Shown here piece after piece: positions 55,576 to 64,000 of a stretch of 64,000 bases of DNA. The stretch is from Actinomycetota bacterium (GTDB taxonomy: Bacteria; Actinomycetota; CADDZG01; JAHWKV01). The stretch lies in assembly GCA_030447305.1 (NCBI GenBank), contig JAUJPC010000001.1, positions 822,406 to 886,405 on the forward strand, given 5' to 3'. The stretch's first letter is position 1. Each line of letters opens with the position of its first letter. A model generated the notes under the pieces. That model searched no databases, was not told where the DNA came from, and saw nothing but the letters and a program-made list of their open reading frames with translations. A program made the position numbers and the translations under genes.

Positions 55576-58293
55576 GTGAGTGGGGCCCGGAGCAAGCGCA
55601 AAGTCCTCCTGCTGGACGGCCACTCTTTGGCTTATCGAGCCTTCTATGCGCTGCCTCCGGAGTTACGGACGACCAGCGGAACCCCCACCAATGCAGTCTT
55701 CGGGTTCACCTCCATGCTGATCAAGGCGATGCAGACGCTGGGCACGCGTCAGGTGGCCGCTGCCTTCGACATGGGCTCACCCACGGAGCGTTTGGCGCTG
55801 CGGCCGGAGTACAAGGCGCAGAGGGTCTCGGCCCCCGACGAGTTCCGGTCCCAGATGGGGCTGATTCACGAGGTGCTTATCACCCTCGGCATCCCCATCT
55901 TCGAGACACCGGGGGTGGAGGCGGACGACATCATCGCCGTTATGGCGACGAGGCTCGCCGCCGAGGGGGTCGACGTCAACATCCTCACCGCCGATCGGGA
56001 CTTCTTCCAGATCGTCCGGTCGGGCGTCACGGTCATCCGGAACGTACGGGGTATATCCGAAACGATCGTTTTCGACGAGGCGGCGTTCCGGGAGCGGTAC
56101 GGGTTCGAACCGCCCCAGTACCTGGACTACGCCGCTCTTCGAGGCGATCCCTCCGACAACATCGCGGGAGTCGCCGGGATTGGTGAGAAGACCGCGGCCA
56201 AGCTGATCCAGACCTACGGCACCCTCGAGAAGGTGCTGGAGCACCTGGACGAGCTGACCCCTCGTATCCGGACCAACCTTGGGGAGGCCGGTAGCCGGCT
56301 GCTGGAGAACAAGGAGTTCTTCCGCTTCCGCACGCCCGACGAGCTGATGTCGCAGGGCGTCCCCAGTCCGGCGCTGGAGGTGACATTCGACGATTTGACG
56401 ATGGGGGAGTGGGACTTCAACCGTATCCGTCAGCTGTTCGACTCTTTGGAGTTCCGCGTGCTCTACGACCGACTCGCCGCCGACCGCCCCGAGGCCTTGG
56501 CCGCCGCGACCGGATTTGAGGGCTCCGCGGTGGAGGTCACCACCAGGGAGGATCTTGATTCGCTCGTGAAGGAGCTGGACCGGGAAAGTGCGGTGGTGGT
56601 GCGCCTGTTGGGCGATCCGAACAACAGCCGAAGGGCGGCCGAGACGGTGGCCTTTGCGACGCCGGCCGGAGCGCAGGTGGTGCGAGTGAACGGGGGGCCG
56701 CTGCCGGCAACCGACGTCTGGGAGGCGTTGAGGCCGGCCTTCGAGACCCGGGGCCTGGCGACCCATGGCGCCAAAGATGGTCTGCAGCGGCTGGCCGCCG
56801 TGGGCATCACTCCGGGGGAGATCGCCATGGACACCGAGATCGCCGCCTACCTGTTGGATCCGGCACGGGGCACCTACCGCCTGGACGAGCTGGCCCGCCA
56901 TTACCTGGACCGGGAGCTGAAGCTCGACGAGGCCCCGGCCCCCGACCAGGACGGGCAGCAGTCGCTGCTGGAGGGGGACAACGACGGCATCGACCACATC
57001 TCGGGGCCTGGCCTCGAGGCGATCGCCACCGCCGAGCTGGTGGAGGTGCTGAGCAAGCAGCTGCGGGAACGGGGTGCGTGGAAGCTGTTCTCAGAGCTGG
57101 AGATCCCGCTGACCGGGGTCCTCGCCAAGATCGAGCGGGCTGGGGTCCGGCTGGACACCGATTACCTGGAAGAGATGTCCCTTCACCTCTCCAAGGAGCT
57201 CGATTCGGTGGAGCATCGCATCTACAGCCTGGCAGGAGGCCCCTTCAACATAGCGTCGCCGCCCCAGCTGAGACAGGTTCTATACGAGCGCCTGGGCCTC
57301 AAGCCATCCAAGAAGACCAAGACCGGGTACTCCACCGACGCCAAGGTCCTGGAGTCGCTGATCGAGGAGCACCCGATCATCGAGAGCATCCTTCGCCACC
57401 GGGAGATCTCCAAGCTGAAGTCCACCTACATCGACGCCCTTCCGCGTCTGGTGGACCCGGCTACCGGGCGGCTGCACACCCGGTTCAACCAGACTGTCGC
57501 CACCACCGGGCGGCTGAGCTCCGACAACCCCAACCTGCAGAACATCCCGATCCGCACCGAGGAGGGCAAGCAGATAAGGCGGGCCTTCATCCCGGAGGGA
57601 GGAAACCTTCTGGTGGTCGCCGACTACTCGCAGATCGAGCTGAGGCTGCTGGCGCATCTGTCGGGAGATGCTGAGCTCACCGGCGCGTTTGCAAGGGGCG
57701 ACGACATCCACCGGCTTTCCATAGGAAAGGCCCTGGGAATCGACCCGGCGGAGGTGACGCCGGCCCAGAGGAGCATCGGAAAGATGGTCTCCTACGGGGT
57801 CACCTACGGCATGGGACCGTTCGGCCTGTCGCAGCGTCTTCGGATCCCGGTGGATCAGGCGCGCACCTACATCGAGGGTTTCTTCGCCAGCTACCCGCAG
57901 ATTCGAACCTACCTCGATGAGGTGGTCGCCAAGGCAACCGAAGACGGCTTCACCACCACCATGCTCGGGCGCCGGCGCTACCTGCCCGAGCTCCGGTCAC
58001 GCAACCCGCGGGTCCGAGGACTGGGGGAGAGGCAGGCCCTGAACGCGCCGCTGCAGGGGTCGGCGGCGGACATCATGAAGCTGGCCATGGTGAAGGTCGA
58101 TCGGGCACTCGAGGGTACTCCGGCGCGGATGGTGCTGACCGTGCACGACGAGCTGCTTTTTGAGGTGCCGGCGGACGACGTCAATGATGCGGCGGAAACT
58201 ATACGCTCCACGATGGAGAGCGTGGTCGAGCTATCGGTTCCGCTTACCGTCGACCTGGCGTGGGGTGCCAACTGGGCCGACGCAAAGGCCTAA
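55576..58293 (+). CDS. polA: DNA polymerase I
   Basis: VLLLDGHSLAYRAFYALP...YKAQR...GVEADDIIAVMA...DYSQIELRLLAHLSGD...RRYLPEL...NAPLQGSAADIMKLAM...VHDELLFEVP. Confidence 0.97.
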   Translation: MSGARSKRKVLLLDGHSLAYRAFYALPPELRTTSGTPTNAVFGFTSMLIKAMQTLGTRQVAAAFDMGSPTERLALRPEYKAQRVSAPDEFRSQMGLIHEVLITLGIPIFETPGVEADDIIAVMATRLAAEGVDVNILTADRDFFQIVRSGVTVIRNVRGISETIVFDEAAFRERYGFEPPQYLDYAALRGDPSDNIAGVAGIGEKTAAKLIQTYGTLEKVLEHLDELTPRIRTNLGEAGSRLLENKEFFRFRTPDELMSQGVPSPALEVTFDDLTMGEWDFNRIRQLFDSLEFRVLYDRLAADRPEALAAATGFEGSAVEVTTREDLDSLVKELDRESAVVVRLLGDPNNSRRAAETVAFATPAGAQVVRVNGGPLPATDVWEALRPAFETRGLATHGAKDGLQRLAAVGITPGEIAMDTEIAAYLLDPARGTYRLDELARHYLDRELKLDEAPAPDQDGQQSLLEGDNDGIDHISGPGLEAIATAELVEVLSKQLRERGAWKLFSELEIPLTGVLAKIERAGVRLDTDYLEEMSLHLSKELDSVEHRIYSLAGGPFNIASPPQLRQVLYERLGLKPSKKTKTGYSTDAKVLESLIEEHPIIESILRHREISKLKSTYIDALPRLVDPATGRLHTRFNQTVATTGRLSSDNPNLQNIPIRTEEGKQIRRAFIPEGGNLLVVADYSQIELRLLAHLSGDAELTGAFARGDDIHRLSIGKALGIDPAEVTPAQRSIGKMVSYGVTYGMGPFGLSQRLRIPVDQARTYIEGFFASYPQIRTYLDEVVAKATEDGFTTTMLGRRRYLPELRSRNPRVRGLGERQALNAPLQGSAADIMKLAMVKVDRALEGTPARMVLTVHDELLFEVPADDVNDAAETIRSTMESVVELSVPLTVDLAWGANWADAKA

Positions 58294-58300
58294 CGCCTAT

Positions 58301-59740
58301 CTAGTCCGTCGTCTCTCGACCCGGCTCCTCGGAACGGCCGGGCGGGGGCAGTGGGGCTCCGCCGCCCAGGATCAAAGCCAGCATGCGCTCCTCCCGCCTT
58401 CCGAGCGCCTCCAGGGCCGACTTCAGGTCACCGCTCAGCCTCGCCTCGGCCTGGCTGATGGAGCCGACCACCCTCTCCTCGGATTCCTCGGTGGCGTTGA
58501 ACAACTCGGACCGCCACTCCCCGGTCGCCTTGTTCAAAGCGAACAGTGCACTGCCCAGGCTCTCCGACACCGCAAGCAGGTTCTGGTTGAACCGTCCATC
58601 CAGATTCTCCAGGCCTTCCATCACAAGCTTCTCGGTATGCCCGGCCCTCGCTCCGGTGACGGCCCGCAGCTCCTCCAGAGTTGCAGACAGGTTCTGCGTG
58701 GCCGACTCGAGGCGTTCCTGGCTCTGCCGGACCAGCTGGTAGGAACCGGTTATCTGGTCTTCCAACCCCCGGAGCGCTCGCCAAAGGCGCTCCGTGCTCT
58801 TCAGGCTGGCTTCGTGGCCCACCGCCGCCCGGTTGTCCAGAGTGGCTGTGAGGGTTGCGATGGCCGTGTCCAGGCGATTCGCCACCGAGTCATAGTTTTG
58901 GGCCAGCTTGGAATCCAGGAACTCAAGACCCTTCGCCAGCCGCTCCCACTGCTGGCGGTCGAGCGGATTCGCGATGATCGCTTCCAGGCCCTGGATCCGC
59001 TTGGCCACCTTCCCCTGAAGCTCCTCGAGGCCGCCCAGGTATCTGAGCTGGGTGGCGTTGTTCTCGTCGCCTTCGGCGAGAATGGAGTCCAGCTTGCGGG
59101 TGAGCGCCTCCTGGCTTTCGGCAAGAAGGGCCGGCAGCTCGGCGTTCTGCGCCAGAACCTTGCGCTCGATGTCCTGGAGGCGACGATTCACGACATCGAA
59201 GATCTCTGCCAATCTTGCAGACAGCTGGGTGTCGGGGGCCGAGACCTTCTCCTCGATGGCTTGAAGCCTTTGTTCCAGACGGGCCAGCCCGTCGATCGGC
59301 GGAGCCGGACCCTCGCCTCTGGAAAGGCCGGCCTCCAGAACCCCTAGCCGCTCGTTGAACGCCCGTTCGAGTTTTTGAACGGCCTGAAGCAGTTCGGCCT
59401 GGTCGGCATGGGAGCCGGAAGACTGGACGCGCGAGATGCGCGAATCGATGACCTCCAGGCCGCGAAGAACTCTGGACTCCGTTCGGCTGGCAACCTCCCT
59501 GATATCGCTCTTCCAGCCTTCAAGCGAGCTCAAAAGAACGGTGAAGGCTCCCTCCAGGCGCGACGAGCGGCTGTCGCTGCCTTCGAGGTCCCTTTGCCAG
59601 CGGGTGACGGTGGCGGCCAGGGAGGAAAGCTTGTCCTCCAGCTGTTCGTACGAACGATCTTTCGGCGGTTGTGACAGTGGAGTCAGGTTCGCGTCGGCTC
59701 CGGGGTCGTCCGAGCCGGGACCTTGGAGGGACGCGTTCAA
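58301..59740 (-). CDS. Long coiled-coil protein, unknown function
   Basis: 479 aa, heptad-rich with no hydrophobic TM: LARLEQRLQAIEEKVSAPDTQLSARLAEIFDVVNRRLQDIERKVL... Confidence 0.65.
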   Translation of the reverse strand: MNASLQGPGSDDPGADANLTPLSQPPKDRSYEQLEDKLSSLAATVTRWQRDLEGSDSRSSRLEGAFTVLLSSLEGWKSDIREVASRTESRVLRGLEVIDSRISRVQSSGSHADQAELLQAVQKLERAFNERLGVLEAGLSRGEGPAPPIDGLARLEQRLQAIEEKVSAPDTQLSARLAEIFDVVNRRLQDIERKVLAQNAELPALLAESQEALTRKLDSILAEGDENNATQLRYLGGLEELQGKVAKRIQGLEAIIANPLDRQQWERLAKGLEFLDSKLAQNYDSVANRLDTAIATLTATLDNRAAVGHEASLKSTERLWRALRGLEDQITGSYQLVRQSQERLESATQNLSATLEELRAVTGARAGHTEKLVMEGLENLDGRFNQNLLAVSESLGSALFALNKATGEWRSELFNATEESEERVVGSISQAEARLSGDLKSALEALGRREERMLALILGGGAPLPPPGRSEEPGRETTD

Positions 59741-59964
59741 ATTCCTAAGAATTCCGGGAACGGGGGCAGGACTTGATAGTCATCGCCGAAGCTTCCTCCT
59801 TGCCCAGAGCCAGCCGCATCACCGCCGGGCCGGTGACGTCGCTTGGGCAAGAATGTTACTCCGACCGATGCGGCCCATGGGTTTTTCCACTAAACTCTCA
59901 TTTGCCCGCGACTCAGTCGTGGAGTACCCCTTGCCCGATTTTCGGGCAAACAAGGAGCTTTTGG

Positions 59965-61446
59965 ATGTCTACACTTTCCGGCATAGGTTCGACTAGCCGT
60001 GAGATGCCCCAGAGCAACGACATTACGACCAACGATGTCGGTTCTTCCATAGAAGATCTCATTGCAGCGATTGACGCAACCATCAAGCCGTTCTCGGACG
60101 GCGACCTGGTCAGCGGAACCATCGTGAAGATCGACAAAGAAGAGGTACTGGTCGATATCGGCTACAAGTCCGAAGGCGTGATCCCGGTCCGTGAGCTCTC
60201 GCTTCGCCACGATGTGGATCCCTCAGAGCTTGTCAGCCTGGGCGAGCAGATTGAGGCCCTGGTTCTCCAGAAGGAGGACAAGGAGGGCCGGCTGATCCTG
60301 TCCAAGAAGCGCGCTTCCTACGAGAGGGCTTGGGGCCGGATCGAGGAGTACAAGCGAGCCGGCAAGGTGGTCAAGGGCACCGTTATCGAGGTGGTCAAGG
60401 GCGGCCTCATCGTCGACGTTGGCCTGCGTGGCTTCCTCCCGGCGTCCCTGGTGGAGCTTCGCCGGGTGCGCGACCTTCAGCAGTTTGTCGGCAAGGAGCT
60501 CGAGTGCAAGATCATCGAGCTCGACAAGAACCGCAACAACGTGGTTCTGTCCCGCCGTGCGTATCTGGAGGAGGCGCACTTCGAGCAGCGCAAGGACTTC
60601 CTCGCCAACCTGACCGTCGGTGAGCGCCGCAAGGGCACGGTTTCCTCCGTCGTCAACTTTGGCGCCTTCGTGGACCTGGGCGGCGTCGACGGCCTGGTGC
60701 ACGTATCGGAGCTTTCGTGGCGGCACGTCGACCACCCGAGTGAGGTGGTCCAGGTGGGCCAGGAGATCGAGGTTGAGGTTCTCTCCGTGGAGCCCGAGCG
60801 CGACCGGGTGTCCCTGTCCCTGAAGAACACTCAGGAAGACCCGTGGCAGGCGTTCGCAAGGGCGCACGGCACGGGAGACTTCGTCGCCGGGACCATCACC
60901 AAGCTTGTGCCTTTTGGGGCGTTCATTAAGGTGGCGGACGGCATCGAGGGGCTGGCGCACATCTCCGAGCTTTCGGAGTCGCACATCGAGCTTCCCGAAC
61001 AGGTGGTTCAGCTCGGCCAGGAGGTCCAGGTTCGGGTAATCGATGTGGACCTCGATCGCAGACGGATCAGCCTTTCGCTGAAGGCGGGCCCCGGCGGCCA
61101 GGCACCCGTCCAGCCGGAAGCAGCCGCTCCGACTGAGTCCGAACCTGAGGCAGAAGCCCCCCACGTCGACTCCGGTTCGGCCGACGTACCGGCGGCAGCG
61201 CCGGGGGCAGCGCTGGAAGAGGTATCCGCCAAACCGCCATCGGAGGTGTCCGCAGATGGCACGGATCCCGAGATCGTCGAAGCGCCGCCAACTCCGGAAC
61301 CCGCGGTGATCGCATCCGAATCGGCGCCCTCATCCTTTGTGCCTCCAGGGCCGGCCCTGGAGGGCGAGCTGCTCGACTCCGCCCCCGACAGCTTCGAGGA
61401 GTCCCTCGAATCGATCGTCGAGGGCATGAAGCGGAACCGCACCTAG
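59965..61446 (+). CDS. rpsA: 30S ribosomal protein S1
   Basis: Four S1 repeats (GDLVSGTIVKIDKEEVLVDIGYKSEGVIP; GTVSSVVNFGAFVDLGGVDGLVHVSELSW; GTITKLVPFGAFIKVADGIEGLAHISEL); SD AAGGAG; acidic Pro/Ala tail. Confidence 0.96.
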   Translation: MSTLSGIGSTSREMPQSNDITTNDVGSSIEDLIAAIDATIKPFSDGDLVSGTIVKIDKEEVLVDIGYKSEGVIPVRELSLRHDVDPSELVSLGEQIEALVLQKEDKEGRLILSKKRASYERAWGRIEEYKRAGKVVKGTVIEVVKGGLIVDVGLRGFLPASLVELRRVRDLQQFVGKELECKIIELDKNRNNVVLSRRAYLEEAHFEQRKDFLANLTVGERRKGTVSSVVNFGAFVDLGGVDGLVHVSELSWRHVDHPSEVVQVGQEIEVEVLSVEPERDRVSLSLKNTQEDPWQAFARAHGTGDFVAGTITKLVPFGAFIKVADGIEGLAHISELSESHIELPEQVVQLGQEVQVRVIDVDLDRRRISLSLKAGPGGQAPVQPEAAAPTESEPEAEAPHVDSGSADVPAAAPGAALEEVSAKPPSEVSADGTDPEIVEAPPTPEPAVIASESAPSSFVPPGPALEGELLDSAPDSFEESLESIVEGMKRNRT

Positions 61447-61460
61447 CCAGTAGCCACGCT

Positions 61461-62090
61461 GTGCCCGTCATAGGACTAACCGGAGGCATTGCCTCCGGGA
61501 AGTCCACGGTGGCCGGCCTCCTCAGAGAAAAAGGCGCCCTCGTCATCGACGCCGACGAGGTGGCCCGAGAGGTGGTCCGTCCGAGCCGGCCGGCACTGGA
61601 AGAGATCAGGGACCGGTTTGGCACCGGCGTCCTGGCACCGGATGGAACGCTGGACCGGGGGGCTCTTGCTCGCCTCATTTTCTCCGACCCGGAGGCCCGG
61701 CGTGACCTGAACGCCATCATGCACCCGAGGATCTTCGAGGCAATCCGGGACCGCCTGGCGGTGACCGACCCCGATCAGATGGTCTTCGTCGAAGCAGCCC
61801 TGTTGGCCGAAACCTATTCGCAGGCATCCCAGTGGCTCAAGCTTGAGTCGTTGGTGGTTGTAGACGCTCCGCGCGAACTCCAGGTGGCGCGCCTAAAGGA
61901 AAAAGGCATCACGGGGCCTGATGTGTCCCTTCGTCTGGCTGCACAGATGGAAAGTCGTGAACGTCTTGCTCAGGCGACCCATGTGATCCAAAACGCGGGT
62001 TCACTCGATGACCTCAGGTCCGAGGTGGACCGGGTATGGCGGGAGCTTGAGGGAGAGTCGTTTGGGGTGACGGATCGACCCCTACACTGA
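61461..62090 (+). CDS. coaE: Dephospho-CoA kinase
   Basis: VIGLTGGIASGKSTVAGLLREKGALVIDADEVAREVV. Confidence 0.95.
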   Translation: MPVIGLTGGIASGKSTVAGLLREKGALVIDADEVAREVVRPSRPALEEIRDRFGTGVLAPDGTLDRGALARLIFSDPEARRDLNAIMHPRIFEAIRDRLAVTDPDQMVFVEAALLAETYSQASQWLKLESLVVVDAPRELQVARLKEKGITGPDVSLRLAAQMESRERLAQATHVIQNAGSLDDLRSEVDRVWRELEGESFGVTDRPLH

Positions 62091-62217
62091 ACGAGGGAGT
62101 TATGGGCGTGATCGGTCGACCAGTGAGGGGCTTGGAAAGGGGTCATGCAAATACTGCCCCATGCGTTCTTGGGTGGGACGGCACACTCGACATGGTGACG
62201 CTCCAGAGGGACGGATT

Positions 62218-62757
62218 ATGCTCCGCAGACTGCGCACAGACGAGCTGACGGCCCGCGCGGTCCAGGCAATCCGCCGGTTGCTCGTCGCCGCATTTCAGTC
62301 AGACGAGGAGGAAAGTTTCACCGAAGATGACTGGCAGCACGCCGTTGGGGGTCTGCACTTCCTCATCGAGATCCATGGAGAGGTCGTCGCCCACGCCGCA
62401 GTCGTCGAGCGTGAGCTCCATGTCGACGGCCGGCGCCTTCGGACGGGCTATGTGGAGGCCGTCGCGACCGCGCTAAACCACCAGGGCAGGGGGCTGGGAA
62501 CCATGGTGATGCGAGAGGTCGGGTCCTACATCCAGGAGCACTTCGAGCTTGGCGCCCTCGGTACCGGGAGGCACAGGTTCTACAGGCGGCTCGGCTGGCT
62601 CACCTGGCAGGGTCCATCGTCCGTCCGATCCGGTACCGGCACGCGCCCGACCCCCGAAGACGACGGCTACATCCTCGTGCTGCAGACACCATCCTCTCCT
62701 CCCCTCGACGTGACGGCTCCGATCAGCTGCGAGTGGCGGACCGGCGACGTCTGGTAG
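62218..62757 (+). CDS. AAC(2')-type aminoglycoside N-acetyltransferase-like GNAT protein
   Basis: FTEDDWQHAVGGLHFLIEIHGEVVAHAAVVERELHVDGRRLRTGYVEAVATALNHQGRGLG...FELGALGTGRHRFYRRLGWLTWQGPSSV...TPEDDGYILVL...CEWRTGDVW. Confidence 0.85.
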   Translation: MLRRLRTDELTARAVQAIRRLLVAAFQSDEEESFTEDDWQHAVGGLHFLIEIHGEVVAHAAVVERELHVDGRRLRTGYVEAVATALNHQGRGLGTMVMREVGSYIQEHFELGALGTGRHRFYRRLGWLTWQGPSSVRSGTGTRPTPEDDGYILVLQTPSSPPLDVTAPISCEWRTGDVW

Positions 62758-62771
62758 CCCCTGCTCCTAAC

Positions 62772-63587
62772 ATGGCTCCGATTCCAAGCGGGACCAGAGT
62801 CTGGCGGTGGGGACATTGGGTGTCTCGCCCCTCTTCAGCCACACCGGCAAACGACGTGCCCGGCCTCAGGTTCCTCGAGTTCAACATGTGCGGAAGCGCG
62901 TGCAACAAGGGCGACGTCATCGGCGTAGTGGATGAGCTTGGGCAGAGCATCGTGGAGTACCGGCCGGACATAGTACTGCTGAATGAGGCCTGCCTCGGGC
63001 AAGTTGACCGCCTGTGGGACCAGCTGACGCTCATGGGGTACCGAATGAGCGCATGCTTCGGCGCCACCACGGGGACGAGCCGGTGTCCCGGAGCGGAGGG
63101 AGAACGGTGGTACGGGAATGCCGTCTTCACTCGAGGGTCGGGCATCGGGGCCCCGGAGATGCTTGTCTTGCCCAACCGATCCGCCGTGGCGGAGCAACGG
63201 AGCGTCATCTCAATGGCGGCCGACCTGAGAGGAGTGAGGGCCCTAATCTCGGCAACACATCTGTCGCCCCGCAGCAAGGACCAGGTGTGCAACCGCCTTC
63301 AGATCAGCGAGGTCGCTCGGATCCAAAACGAGAAAGCTTCGGCCGGCAACATCGTCGTGTTCGGGGGCGACTTCAATGCCACGCCGGATCAACTCCAGGA
63401 GATCTACGTTCCGGGCGGCCGGTTTCAAGAGGTTGACTACGTGGACAACGAAGCGACTTACTCCACCCGCAAAATCGACTTCATCTTCCTGAATGTTCAG
63501 AAATTCTCCGGCCTGTCCGGTCAAACGGCGACCTCGAGGTTCTCCGATCACCGGTCGCTGAAAGGCCAGGCCACCCTTAGGGCCTGA
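62772..63587 (+). CDS. Endonuclease/exonuclease/phosphatase family protein
   Basis: LRFLEFNMCG, DIVLLNEAC, VVFGGDFNATPD, RKIDFIFL, FSDHRSLKGQ. Confidence 0.85.
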   Translation: MAPIPSGTRVWRWGHWVSRPSSATPANDVPGLRFLEFNMCGSACNKGDVIGVVDELGQSIVEYRPDIVLLNEACLGQVDRLWDQLTLMGYRMSACFGATTGTSRCPGAEGERWYGNAVFTRGSGIGAPEMLVLPNRSAVAEQRSVISMAADLRGVRALISATHLSPRSKDQVCNRLQISEVARIQNEKASAGNIVVFGGDFNATPDQLQEIYVPGGRFQEVDYVDNEATYSTRKIDFIFLNVQKFSGLSGQTATSRFSDHRSLKGQATLRA

Positions 63588-63678
63588 GCAGGTTTTCGGC
63601 ACCAAAATAGATAGATTCTTGCCATGAGCCCGCCTTTTAGGAGCCCGAAATGTCACCCCTGTTGAGTACGATTTTGTT

Positions 63679-64000
63679 ATGGATGCGGGGACACTCCTTG
63701 AATGTTCGGCCGAGGAGCTGGACGAAGCGCTGACTCAATTTGAGGCGGGGCGCTGTGCGGTCCATCAGGCCGAGCTGGACCTGATCTGGACCTTCGAGCA
63801 AAAGGAGTTCTTCTTCGCCGACGGTGCCCCTTCGATGGTGGCGTGGCTTTGCCTGCGGTTCGGGTGGTCTTCCTACCGTGCCCAGGCGACGGTTCGGGTC
63901 GCCCGCGCCCTGGCCCGCCTGCCGTTGATCCGAGACGCCTACGGGCAGGGACGGATCTGCTGGGAGCAGGTCGAGGCCCTGTGCCGAAGCGCCACACCCG
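63679..64000 (+). CDS. DUF222 (13E12-type) HNH-associated protein, N-terminal part, runs off window
   Basis: AEELDEALTQFEAGRCAVHQAELDLIWTFEQKEFFFADGAPSMVAWLCLRFGWSSYRAQATVRVARALARLPLIRDAYGQGRICWEQVEAL. Confidence 0.75.
   Translation, partial: MDAGTLLECSAEELDEALTQFEAGRCAVHQAELDLIWTFEQKEFFFADGAPSMVAWLCLRFGWSSYRAQATVRVARALARLPLIRDAYGQGRICWEQVEALCRSATP

Noticed and set aside
1-64000. CRISPR arrays, cas genes, transposons/insertion sequences, rRNA operon
   Set aside because: No regularly spaced direct repeats, transposases with terminal repeats, or rRNA sequence recognised in the window.

Overview
High-GC (actinobacterial-looking) chromosomal window of 64 kb with about 50 supportable genes. The backbone order (hisF ... 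hisI-trpE ... trpC-trpB-trpA ... ANTAR regulator ... polA ... rpsA-coaE) resembles the hisF-to-coaE stretch I know from Mycobacterium tuberculosis (Rv1605-Rv1631), interrupted by several modules. These are: an LprG-like lipoprotein/MFS pair; divergent nadC/nadA; a ~4 kb accessory island between trpE and trpC (a nucleoside-deoxyribosyltransferase-like/TIR-like effector candidate, a frameshifted HEPN/Abi-like zinc-ribbon protein, small Cys-rich ORFs); tRNA-Leu(CAA) followed by a tad/Flp pilus-type operon; a malyl-CoA lyase / malate-CoA ligase / alanine(serine)-glyoxylate aminotransferase module (serine-cycle-like); a branched-chain amino-acid-type ABC transporter; tatA/tatC; a gltB with a CTG-type start and a promoter-proximal terminator hairpin; a putative DtxR/IdeR-regulated cluster (fbpABC iron transporter, two glycosyltransferase-type membrane proteins, a cupredoxin lipoprotein, dtxR) with several box-like palindromes; and near the end an AAC(2')-like acetyltransferase. 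Seven apparent indel frameshifts fall in only four genes, mostly at short homopolymers, so assembly error must be excluded before calling pseudogenes. All identifications are by eye from translated sequence; no searches were run.
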